DNA of 64,000 nt from Piromyces finnis (lineage: Eukaryota; Neocallimastigomycota; Neocallimastigomycetes; Neocallimastigales; Neocallimastigaceae): assembly GCA_002104945.1 (NCBI GenBank), contig MCFH01000026.1, forward strand, positions 496,001 to 560,000, given 5' to 3'. A program made the position numbers and the translations under genes. The stretch's first letter is position 1. Each line of letters starts with the position of its first letter. A model generated the notes under the pieces. The model saw only the letters and a list, made by a program, of their open reading frames with translations, was not told the origin of the DNA and did not search any database. Positions 21,655 through 32,301 of this stretch are shown here, one piece after another.

Positions 21655-24600
21655 CTAATAAATTAAATGAAATAAAAAAAAAAGAAGTAATATCAGGTAT
21701 GATAGTGTGGTGTCCACTAAACTCTCCCATAAGCTCATAATGTTTTCATTCGAATTTGAGGAAATACTAACATTGAACCCTGTGTACGGAACATTAGGAA
21801 TGTTCCTTTGCCATATCGGTAAGACATCGGCGCTCTTGATTACGTTAGGTGTCTTACTAAACCTCTCAAAAAGTAGCTTCATAGAGCTACTAATGATAGG
21901 GATTGTTTTAGTAAGAAAAGCCGCGAGACCCTCTACCTATGGAACATGAGACCCCGATGAACTGTAAAGCTGTTCATTCAAATGTCTTTGTTCCGCCTTA
22001 TCGATTTGTAGCTCATCGTAAGCTAAAGTTCTACCAAGAAGGAACGTAAAAATATAGTTATAAATTGTTTTTCTTACTTCAGGGAGTAAGTATGTGATGA
22101 ATTGATTCTTATATTTATTGTAAAAAAGGGTAAAAAGATCGTCAAGAAAGTTAAGTGAAGAAGCTCTGTATTCAGAGAATGCAGAACATTCTAATATTCA
22201 ATGGTAAAAAGATTGTTCGTCATATCCGCAACATGGACAGACACGAGGGCAGTCAGGAGTAACTCTATTACTGGTAATAGCAACTCGGGTAGTATTTTCA
22301 TAACCGCATCGAATATGAATAATCCAGGTAATTCCTAAATTTAAGTGAGGTTTGTTGAGACCGATATGCATTAGGCGATTTGAATTAAGGAATTTGTTGT
22401 TAGTATATCTGAGGGCTTTACTTCCATTATTTAGCCTAGTATTATTCCAATAATGTTCTCTATTATCTTTAGTACTTTTAATATTTATTTTCATAAGCTT
22501 CTTATGTAGTGAACAAGATTCTTTGGCCCATGAGTAATGAGACATGGGAGGAATAGATCGGACGAGATCTTTAATTATACAATTTGATTTTCTCCATTTA
22601 ACAAAGCATTTCACTTGTTGTGCAGCACAAATACCTGAAAGGGTAGGAATCTTCATATCTCTTGTAAGAGCATACAGACTAATAAATGAATTTCGTTCAA
22701 AAACAAAATCTTTGTTATTAAAACTTTTATTGTGAAAGCTATTGATACTCCATAAAACAGCAGAATTGATAAGAGATTGGACTCTTCTAGTTCTATTTTT
22801 GTTGGAACCAAGTAAAGAAGCATAATAAGAGACTTTGCTTAAAATATAAGAATGAATTACTATATTTTTTAAGCCAATAGGAACACAATTGTTGATGAGG
22901 AAGTTCTTCATTGACAGAACAACATTCCTAATTTCCTCAATAGCAATGGGACCATTTATATCCCATGCTATTTGATTGATATGATTGAATCGGAAGGCTC
23001 TTTCCCAGTAACCACGATTTAAGCTGTGATTTGAAACATTCAGATGCAAGATTTTCATAATGTTCAGCCCAACGTTTTAATTGTTCTTGAGAAGTAAATA
23101 AATCCTTGCCATTCTTGTCCTTAAGAGTTGAAACATGGGAGGACGAATAACTTGGTTTGGCAAGTTTTTTAAGGCCTTTCCAACCTTGTCTAAAGCTTTT
23201 ACCAATAAAAGGTTCACCGATAGAAACAATATTAGCTTTATAGAGATTGGATCTGAATTTACTCTTAACCTTTTTGATGGTATTACATAAATTTTGGTAT
23301 ATGGAGAACGGGTTAAGATAATTTTCCATGTCAGCGCGATCTGAAAAGGGCTTAATATTTTTGTAAGCCAGGTGTTTTCCATGTGATAAGTTTTTGATGT
23401 ATTGAGGGTAATGGAATGCTGGACCTTTTAAATCTGCAGGCACAATGGCTTTTATTTCTTTACCTATAGTTTTGGAGGTATCTAAAAATATTGAAACCAT
23501 ATCGTCAGCCGAAAGGCTATCGCAATTTGCTTCATGCTCAGAAGCTAGAATAGCAAAGCGATTACTAGTAAGAATGTCAGAACACTTTGTGTTACAGATA
23601 TGACTTGACCATTTAAAGGTCTTCTTAGGCTTTTTGAAACCATCAGAAGAGTCTTTTTTACAAGATACAAGGATCGGTTTGTGATCAGAAACATCGTGAA
23701 AAGCTCTTCACAAACTGAAGATTTGTTTATGTGTTCTGTCATAGCTTTGTTGCATATAATATGATTAATGCATGAAGATTTAGATCCTTTTTCCCAAGTG
23801 AAATTATTACCAGTTAATTCTGCCATAGTCCAATCCGGGAAGTGTTGTGATATATAAGATTTGATTTTAATAGCTGACATATTAAAGTCTCCTACAAGGA
23901 TAGCTGGGTGGTTGAACTTGTTAACCACTTATCAAGTTCATCAAAGGCAATTAATCTAGCATCCGGCCATCTAGTTTGCGGGAAATAAATATTACCGATG
24001 GTACATCTCTGGTTCCAAAATGACAGTATTGTAACTGAAATGATGTACTTATATAGAAGAGGTTCAGGAGTAAAGAAACAAGAGTTATGAACACCAATGT
24101 AAAGTCCTCTCATACCTGGAACTTTAGGATTAGCACGTCTGTGTACTGGTTTATGGTTCAGTAGGCATGGGGAGGAAATTGCATTACCACAGAGGAATTG
24201 GCTGTTACCTACTTCTTGAAGGCAGACATATACAGGTTTGAAAACAGAGATGAAGTATAAAACACCGTCCTTTTTCTCAGGGTTCCAACCATTGATGTTC
24301 CAACAAGTACATAAGTTGAAAAAGGAAGCATTAGAACTTAAGTGACTAAAATAGAAATTGTCAGAGAGTGAACCAGTAGTGGATTTGATAGATCGTTTGT
24401 TTTTGTATGATCTATTGTTTTTGAGCTTATCAATGAATTTCCAAGATATTTTACTAGAGATTGGGAGTTTTTTAGAAAGTAAGTGTATAAGTAACATGGC
24501 TTTAAGCGGGCATTTTCCATTGACTTTTAAAATGAAATAGGTATCGAGTGATTGTGAATATTTTTTGGTGAGGGATTGAAGAATATCATTGAAAGGTTGA

Positions 24601-24748
24601 ATATCCTTTAAAAGAAATTCCATTAGTCGTTGTTTTAACCATGAACTAAGATCATGGATAAAAATTAGATATGATTTATTGGAGTTAGATCCGAAGAAAC
24701 GCGAAGGCCACGTCGTAAGGTAGGTACAGTACAATTGGTATTGTTCAT
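21655..24748 (-). pseudogene. LINE-B ORF: endonuclease and C-terminus, RT core deleted
   Basis: A single-ORF LINE protein with several frameshifts. From the N-terminus come a charged domain also found in LINE-A (ILKVNG, LLSKKL), then the apurinic-type endonuclease (NINGWN, QEVGN, PGMRGLYIG, NIYFPQ, ILVGDFNMS, VSDHKP), a linker, and then the C-terminal region (KVSYYASLLGSNK and a CPCCG..H zinc motif near 22235). The reverse transcriptase core (the FADD and QGCPLSP motifs present in LINE-A) is missing. The text jumps at about 22920 from a point matching LINE-A 28540 to one matching 27430, a loss of roughly 1.1 kb. It cannot code for an active element. Confidence 0.88.
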
Positions 24749-25422
24749 TTTGAAAAAACTTATTATGACAATAGATATTAATGAATTGAAGTATTGATAT
24801 ATTGATATAAATAAGATAATGAAATAAAATATATAGTAAAATATAAATAATAATAGTAAAGACGGATATATTATATAGCTAGTGGATTATTTGTCAAACA
24901 ATATTTTAAATTTTATGGCTGGAAAAGTAGCTAAGTTGTTGACAAACTTAGTTCTAACTCTACTGAAGACTTTAAACGGAAAATAAATTTTGAATATCTA
25001 TCACTTTGGATTTCTGTATTATAACTGTATTTTGAAGGCACTTTATATTTATAAGATTTGTATTATTTATTGGATGATTTTTGTATTGTGTTGATTCTGA
25101 TTGTTGAATTTGAACATTCATTAAGGTTATTTATGTTGTAAGGTAGAGAGATAATAAGAGTGAAAAGTTGTTATATCAAAAATAATGGAAAAAAGTTGAA
25201 AAATTTTGGGTAAACATAATAAATTTTTTTTTTAAAAGATAAAATTGAAACAAGAGTAGTATTTATAATATAAAAATAGAATCCCCGATTTTCCAGGATT
25301 GAAGCTTTGATAATAAAAAATGTTAAAAAAAAAAAAAGGAAGTTAATATTTACCATAAGAGTCCATAATAAACCTAATAAAGTTATACAAATATATAAAA
25401 ATACATATAATATAAAGTATAT

Positions 25423-25466
<44 letters not shown>

Positions 25467-25727
25467 AAAGAGATAGAAAGAGTATACAAAAGAATGTTGG
25501 TAGGAAAGAGATTCCTTGGAAAATCTAGAGTTTCAAAAAATAAAAAATAAAAAAGATATGACTAGAATCATATTAAATCATAAAAAAAAAAAAAAAAAAA
25601 AGCCGCGCCCCTCGAAAAAATAAAAAATAGAAATAGAAAAAATAAAAAGATTAAATATGATTATGGTAATGAAAGCCGCACCCCACAACGAAACTCAAGA
25701 ATAAATGAAAGGAATAACAAACTAACT

Positions 25728-25772
25728 TTTTTTTTTTTTTTTTTAACGGCATCAAATATTTTAAACTTTATT
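25728..25772 (-). mobile_element. 45-bp dead-on-arrival LINE insertion
   Basis: T17 followed by 28 bp identical to the very 3' end of LINE-A (AACGGCATCAAATATTTTAA...). It is flanked by a perfect 13-bp duplication TAACAAACTAACT (25715-25727 and 25773-25785). This is target-primed reverse transcription that aborted after about 28 nt beyond the poly(A). It lies inside the LINE-B 5' UTR. Confidence 0.92.
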
Positions 25773-25816
25773 TAACAAACTAACTGAAAAAACAAAACTA
25801 TCTGACTAATCAACAT

Positions 25817-25853
25817 ATAAAGAGTAGAAAGGAATAAAAGAACAAAGAGAATA
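25817..25853. repeat. LINE-A target-site duplication, left copy
   Basis: A 37-bp sequence repeated without mismatch at 31545-31581, directly abutting the poly(A) tail of LINE-A. Confidence 0.96.
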
Positions 25854-26116
25854 TTTTTTTTTTTTTTTTTTTTTTTTTAACGGCATCAAATATTTTAAAC
25901 TTTATTATTAATTTAATTAAAATTATAATACATGTAATATAAAAATTAAAATAAAATAAAAATAAAAAAAATATGTTTAAATAAACACAAATGAATAAAA
26001 ATTGGGTATAATGTATTCTAGTAATTTTAATTAAAGTAAGAAAGCCACTATCATACTAAAGTATAATAATTGTATTTGACTTCCAATGGGACACCGAGCC
26101 AAAGATCAAAATTTTG

Positions 26117-29100
26117 TCATGGAACAAAATTATGATCTCCATTGGTTGCGCTGGCCCTCCTGGCCTGTCTTACTGTTTCTTCAGCATTGACGCTCTTGGA
26201 TGTTGCTTCAAACCTTTTGAACATTGTCCATTGCTGGCCAATAGCAAAAGGCATGATTTTGGTTAGAAGTTCCGCGGTTACCGTCAAGAATGGTGTTCCT
26301 TCGTTAGTATCAGATTGAATCTGACGCTTACAAAGTTCTTTCCATTCCCTTGAATTGTAATTAATATTGTTAAAACTTCTTCCCCCAAGAAGGAATTTAA
26401 ATATTTCACTGCACACACTAGAATAATCATACACATTAATATTCACCGGATTATTAGAACTATTACTATCATTAACTAAATTACTATCTAAATTAGAATT
26501 ATTATCTTCACTATTGCTATCATTACTAATATTATTATTTCTATTACTACTATTGTTATTATTACTATTTCTATTACTACTATTGTTATTATTACTATTT
26601 CTATTACTACTATTGTTACTATTACTATTAATGTTATTACTATCTCTACTGATATTATCAATTTCATTATTATTGATAGGACTATTGGAATTACGTTGAC
26701 TGAAAAAATTTAATAGCTGGACTATAGAATCATAATGTTTAATACGGATATCTCTAAATGTTGGACAATCTAATAACCAATGTTTAATACTTTGATCTCC
26801 ACACTTGCAACATGGACAGTAGTTAGGACAAACTGGATCAACAAATTTGGCAGCTTTGGCAACTCTAGCATCCAACTTGTATCCGCTTCTTGCTTTCAAT
26901 AGCCAGTAGAAGCCATAGGCAAACTCTGGGTACTCATAACATAATTTAATAAAATCTTTAGTTTCAATAAATTTATTATCATCATAATATTGCGCTTTGA
27001 TTGAATTCCCTTTGAGATCTTTCCAATAAAAGTTTTTAACTGCTTTAACATCTCCATGCTTCTTTAGTTTTTTTTCAAGTGTCCTACTTGATTTGCACCA
27101 CGTGTATTTTCTAAATTTAGGAATGTAATTGACAAGGTGTGAGATAATACAATTTGAGTTTTTCCATTTGTTAAAACATCTAACCTGAGCTAACGCACAT
27201 TTGGCTGACAATGGAGGAATATTCAAATCTTTTGAAATAGAATATAAAGATATAAACGATACAGCTTTATGAACTCCGGCAACCCATCGTATTCCTTTGT
27301 TAACATGCTTCTGAGCAATCCTAGACCTAGCTTTGTTGGATCCAAGTAATGGTGCAAAGTATGAAACTCTGCTAATCACTTGTGAGTTAAGTACTAGTTT
27401 TTTGAAAGGAATAGGAATATTAGGATTTCTTAAGAATTTACTGACTGAGAAAAGTCCTTTCAAAACCTTGTTATTAAGAGCTTTAATTACTGATTTAAGG
27501 GACAGATTCTTATCAAATGGAACACCAAGATAAGTATAACAATCAGTAGTTGGAATGGGTTGTCCTGCTAAGTAAAATGTTGGATCTCTCTTGTTCTGAT
27601 TTTCTATTGATTCAGGACGAATCACCATCGTTGAACATTTCTGGATACCAAATTCCATTTCATTATACAATGCCCATTCATTAACTCTTCTAAGCATCTT
27701 TTTTAAGCATCCTCTTGTTGGAGCACAAATAACTATATCATCTGCAAAAAGTCCACCACAGCATCGAGTGTCACCTAAACTGACTCCTAGATCTTCGCAC
27801 TCTTTAAATATATCATTAATAAAGAGATTAAAGAGAATAGGAGAAAGAGGGCATCCTTGACGGACTCCTTTCTTCACATCAAAAGATTTCGAGAATTGTC
27901 CATCTAATTTGACATTAGCCTTAGATGTTAAATATAAATTTTTGATGAATTGTAAACTCTTACCTCGGATTCCTAAACAATCTAATTTATGGAGAATATT
28001 ACCGATTGGGACTGAATCGTATGCTTTCTTGAGATCTAAAAAGGCCAAATATGTCTCTTTATTATCTAATTGACGTCTACGGCATATTTCTTGGATTGAA
28101 ATGAAAAGACTGATACTTTCTTCCTTTTTTCGAAAACCAAATTGTTCAGGTCTAATGAAATTATCCTTTAGACCATATTCTGAGATTCTAGTGGTGACAA
28201 TTTTGGAAATCAACTTAATACCATTATTGATAAGTGATATACCTCGATAGTTATCACAATCTGTCAAATCACCCTTCTTAGGAATAGAAACAATACTGGA
28301 TTCATTCCATGAGTTGGGGAAGTCTCCATCCCAAATACGGTTGAATAATTTAAGAATAAAATTTAACCCATGAGCATCATTATCTGAAGTAGTATTACCA
28401 GAAGAATTATTACCTGTAGCATTATTAGAATCATTACTTGATGGAATTAATGCTTTGTAAAATTCAATTGGAATACCATCCGGACCTGATGCTTTATAAT
28501 TTGGAGTAGAGAGGATAGCTGACTTGACTTCATCAATACTAATATCTTGGTTGATATCCCATTCATCAAGCATAGGAAGTGAAAAACGTTTATTCGTTGG
28601 TTCTTCATACCAATGCTCTAGATCAAGACTTACACCACTTGGATCTGATGCAAGGTTTTCGAAATGATCATGCCACACATCTAGTTGTTCTTCCGTAGCA
28701 ACAACTAATTCTCCATTTTTATTTTTAATTGGTTGAGCAATAAAGAAAGAATCTTTTCCAATTTTTGCAGTTTTCTTGATCCATTTCCAGGCCTTCTTAG
28801 GATTATGACTCTTCATATACTCACATCCTGTTTTAATCCAATGAAGATATTCTTGCTTCCTAAATTCATTACATCTTTTGTGGATGTAATCAATGAGCTT
28901 ACGGTAGATTTTAATTCTTTTAATAAATTCATCTATATCATAAATTCTTTCTTTTTTAAATCTCTTATACAACTTCATTTTGATTTTTTGAAGATTAAAA
29001 ATTTGTTGTGAAATATGAAATGAAGACTTTATAACATTATTTGCTGAGGTAATACTGAGCTCGTCTGCAATTGAAAAAGCAGTTGAAGTAAACTCTTTGG

Positions 29101-30637
29101 AAAGTTCATCTGTAGAAACATTAGGATCGTTGAATTTTGCTGAAAGTATTTGGAATTTATTATGACTGAGAATAGATTCCTTTTCCTCAGTACATTTTAA
29201 TCTATTCCATTTCAGAATTTTCTTAGGAACATTAAAGTCATTAGAAAAATCTTCCATAGGAATAATTTTACCATTAATAAGAAGTGGCTTATGGTCTGAT
29301 ACAGGATAAAAATTATTTATAAATGATCCTGAGTGAATAAGATCTTTCATCTTCGAATTGATAAGAGCATGGTCAATGTCGGAAGATTGATCACCTCGAG
29401 TCCAAGAGATAGTCGACCCTCTAAGCGGAAGAATTTCCCAATCTCCTAATCCATTAGTTGATAACCAGTTGGATAATTTTACTTTAGACATATTAAAATC
29501 ACCAACAAGAATCGATGGATGGGATGAATGAGTTTGTAACCACAAGCGAACTTCTAACTTTGCATGATCAACATAGATGTTGCGATGACTATGAGGCATA
29601 TAAACATTTCCAATCGAGCATTTGAATCTGTTCCAGAGACTAAAAGTATAAATAGAAATAATATACTTTCCAGAGAAGTTTTCAAGTGAGGCTTGACACG
29701 AATTGTGAAAACCTAAATATAAACCTCTCATTCCCGGAACTGATTCATCAGCTTTCTTGAAAAAGTGTCTATAGTTTCGCAAAGTAACACGACAAGGATA
29801 ATCTGTATTCGATCCAGAACCATTACCAGTTTCTTGGAAACATAAAAATAATGGTTTGAAAATAGCTGTGAAATAGCTAATACTATCTCTCTTTTCGTGA
29901 TTCCACCCATTGGTGTTCCAACTAAAACAAAAAGAAAAGTTATCAGGCTTGTTGGATGAGGAAGAATCGTTGCTATTATTATTATTATTAAAGTCATCGT
30001 TATTAATGGATGATGCATCAGAGGAATAAGTAGAACTATTACTAGATGGCTGTGAAACTGAAGAACTATCAACTATTGAACTTTTATCAGAGTTGATAGA
30101 ACTATTAGAATTAATTGTTGAATGTTGAGATTGAAATTGTGTTTGCTGTAGATCTGGAATATTTTCATGATGGGAAACTTGTTGAAGATCTTGTTGTTGA
30201 AGATCGGATTGTTGATGAGATTATTGAACTGATTGTTGAAATGATTGTTGAATAGAATGTTGATGTTTATTAGAAACTAAAATTTTACGTTTGAGAGTGG
30301 AAAAAGTATATTTGTGATTCCTTCTACTACGAGCTGAAAAGGAAATTGAGGTAACTGAAAGTTTCTTCTTTAACATGTGTAAGATTTTAATACAATCTTT
30401 TGATGAACCATGAACCTTGACTAAGAAAAAGTGATCATTGAAAGTCTGAAAATATTTAACACTAATAACTGAATTAAATTTATCTTCTAGAATAACCTCG
30501 AGTTTTTCCCATAGCATATTTACTGACCATGATCGAATACCACGGATAAAGAAGGAGCGAATATCATCTAAGGGGATACCATAAGACCGGGTACCACGTC
30601 TGATATAATTCTTATCTTTAATATAAAGGACTGACAT
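26117..30637 (-). CDS. LINE-A polyprotein: endonuclease, reverse transcriptase, zinc motif; one in-frame stop
   Basis: The frame from ATG 30637 to 26117 is 1507 codons with a single internal TAA at 30223-30221, inside a Gln-rich stretch of CAA codons, so probably one CAA-to-TAA change. Residues 1-138 form a basic domain also present in LINE-B. Then come a Ser/Asn/Gln linker, the apurinic-type endonuclease (WNTNGWN, QETGNG, ILVGDFNMS, DIDHALIN, VSDHKPLL) and the reverse transcriptase (ASGPDGIP, NYRGISL, LDLKKAYDS, RQGCPLSPILFN; catalytic FADD at 27748-27737; YLGVPFDKN). After these come a post-RT region, a CPCC...H..C zinc motif near 26780-26825, an Asn/Ser repeat tract (26500-26650) and a conserved end. 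The protein nicks the target and copies its RNA at that site. With the stop, initiation further in (ATG 29782) would lose part of the endonuclease. Confidence 0.93.
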
Positions 30638-31296
30638 GATAATAAATTCTAATTAAAAAATATTGAATATAAAATAAATACTAATAAAAATTACAAATAT
30701 AACGTATATGGAAAAAAATCTGTCTCTCTCTCTCTTCTTAAAAGTGCTGGATAGTACAAAAATTGTTACGATGCTTTGTTTAAAGTTTCTTTTTTTTTTT
30801 TTTTTTTTTTTTGAATTCTAGTTGTAAATTTTCTTTAAAAATTCTAGTTTTGGTTTGTTGTTAGTAAATTCAATTCGCTTTTTGACACTAAAATTGTTTG
30901 ACTTTACTTTTCATTAAATATTTAAATTGGTAAAAAATTTGAATCAAGAATGTCGACACCAGAAAGCTTGTGAATAGTATTTTTACATGATGTAGAGTGA
31001 ATCAGTCTCTTACAAGAAACAATTCAACAATAGCTACATGAATATAAAAATACAATGCAAATGCTAAAGTTGACTACATTGGATTCTTACAAGAGAAGAG
31101 TAGTACTACATGAATACATGAATAAAAGAAAAAAATACAGCAACAAAATGTATTACTCTTCTAATTAAATACTATACAAACTTACCTGAGTATCAAACAT
31201 TCACTTATTCATCAAATACTTAAATTCGATGAATAAAATGTTTTTTAATCGCTCAGTACCATGAGCTTAGTCCTAATAATTTTCCCTTAAAGACTA

Positions 31297-31544
31297 ACCA
31301 AGCATCCATTGCGCAATACTTGGATTTAATTCTTTCTACTCTCTCAGTACCATGAGCATGAGTAGACTCCCTTGATAAACTACGTTTATTAAATAAATGA
31401 AGGCACGTTTCCAAGAGGGCACCAAGCATCCATTGCGCAATACTTGGATTTAATTCTTTCTACTCTCTCAGTACCATGAGCATGAGTAGACCCCCTTGAG
31501 AAACTACATTTATTAAATAAATGAAGGCACGTTTCCAAGAGGGC
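31297..31544 (-). repeat. Tandem 124-bp 5' UTR monomers of LINE-A
   Basis: Two head-to-tail units (31297-31420 and 31421-31544) that differ at only a few positions, plus a shorter diverged part-unit at about 31245-31296. Each has CTCAGTACCATGAG, a palindromic TACTC..GAGTA segment and CATTGCGCAATACTTGG. The array starts exactly at the element's 5' end. Tandem monomers at a LINE 5' end act as internal promoters in other LINEs (rodent L1). That role is inferred here. Confidence 0.9.
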
Positions 31545-31581
31545 ATAAAGAGTAGAAAGGAATAAAAGAACAAAGAGAATA
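31545..31581. repeat. LINE-A target-site duplication, right copy
   Basis: Exact copy of 25817-25853, adjoining the first monomer of LINE-A. Confidence 0.96.
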
Positions 31582-31931
31582 AGTAATAAACTGGGATAAC
31601 AAAATGTCTATGAAAGCTAAAAATTAAAGAGAAATCAAAAATATTCAAAATCAGTATTTAATACTACCAAATCAAACAATATTAAGTTAAATGTTATAAA
31701 GGTTGTAAAACACAACTACTATCTAATAAGTTGAAGGTGTAAGAGAAATATAAAATAACAACTAACACTCAGATTATCAACTCTACTCGCTCAGTACCAT
31801 GAGCTTAGTCCTTATAATTTTCCTTTAAAGACTAACCAAGCATCCATTGCGCAATACTTGGATTTTTTCTACTCTCTCCGCCGTACCATGAGCATGAGTA
31901 GAGCCCCTTGAGAAACTTCATTTATTAAATA
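31582..31931 (-). mobile_element. 5'-most part of LINE-B
   Basis: The stretch at about 31786-31931 is a diverged monomer and part-monomer of the LINE-A type (ACCAAGCATCCATTGCGCAA, CTCAGTACCATGAGC). It lies outside LINE-A's duplication and ends at the 14-bp TATCCTGCTTACAA. I read it as the start of LINE-B, separated from the rest by LINE-A. Confidence 0.75.
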
Positions 31932-31945
31932 TATCCTGCTTACAA

Positions 31946-32301
31946 ACATTATATCCTTTCCATTTTAAACCAATATATTCCATTTAAACACACCTATAAA
32001 AAGCATTCATAAAAAAAAATTTTTTTTTTAAATTATATCTTTATTACTATTTTAAAAAAATATATATTACAAAAGTTGATTTATTACTAGAATGGTAAAA
32101 GTTAAACTATAAAACAATTATATAATAAAAAGAAATGGGTATGATTATATATTAGATAATTTAACGAAAATTAATAAATTTCTTACGTTGTAAAAATAAA
32201 ATATACTAATTTTAATAATGATAATTTTTTTTAAATACTTGTATGATAGTCGTTTAAATGATAAAAGTGTTTATAAAAACGATAAAAAAATAGGTTTATA
32301 A
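31946..32301. other. 3' flank of the ribonucleotide reductase gene
   Basis: AT-rich sequence between the retroelement cluster and the stop codon at 32302. It probably contains the 3' UTR. Nothing else is seen. Confidence 0.5.

Larger units (their letters stand above)
25854..31544 (-). mobile_element. LINE-A, near-intact non-LTR retrotransposon
   Basis: A 5.69-kb element on the minus strand bounded by a perfect 37-bp target-site duplication. In transcription order: a 5' UTR with tandem 124-bp monomers (31544-30638), one long ORF (30637-26117), a 3' UTR and a 25-nt poly(A) (T 25854-25878). The long exact duplication, complete 5' end and nearly open ORF mark a very recent insertion. It landed in the 5' UTR of LINE-B. 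Shortened relatives lie at 20052-20208, 20410-20998, 21073-21432, 25728-25772 and 63379-64000. The endonuclease-RT-zinc motif order with a poly(A) tail resembles L1/Tx1-like elements, but the clade cannot be fixed by eye. Confidence 0.95.
21499..31931 (-). mobile_element. LINE-B, older LINE split by LINE-A
   Basis: The 3' poly(A) is T 21499-21521. The 5' end lies at about 31931, where monomer-type 5' UTR sequence stops. The 14-bp TATCCTGCTTACAA flanks both ends (21485-21498 and 31932-31945) and is the likely target-site duplication. Removing LINE-A and one copy of its duplication leaves an element of about 4.7 kb: 3' UTR 21522-21654, broken ORF 21655-24748, 5' UTR 24749-25853 plus 31582-31931. 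The 5' UTR hosts two later insertions, a 45-bp scrap at 25728-25772 and LINE-A at 25854-31544. Its protein differs strongly from LINE-A, although both begin with the same type of 5' UTR monomer. Confidence 0.78.

Noticed and set aside
25420-25460. (AT)n tract as a replication origin or centromere signal
   Set aside because: Plain dinucleotide repeats are common throughout this AT-rich window, and nothing distinguishes this one.
31200-31930. CRISPR-like array from repeated blocks (CATTGCGCAATACTTGG, CTCAGTACCATGAG)
   Set aside because: The units are contiguous 124-bp monomers without unique spacers, and they sit at LINE 5' ends in a eukaryotic genome.
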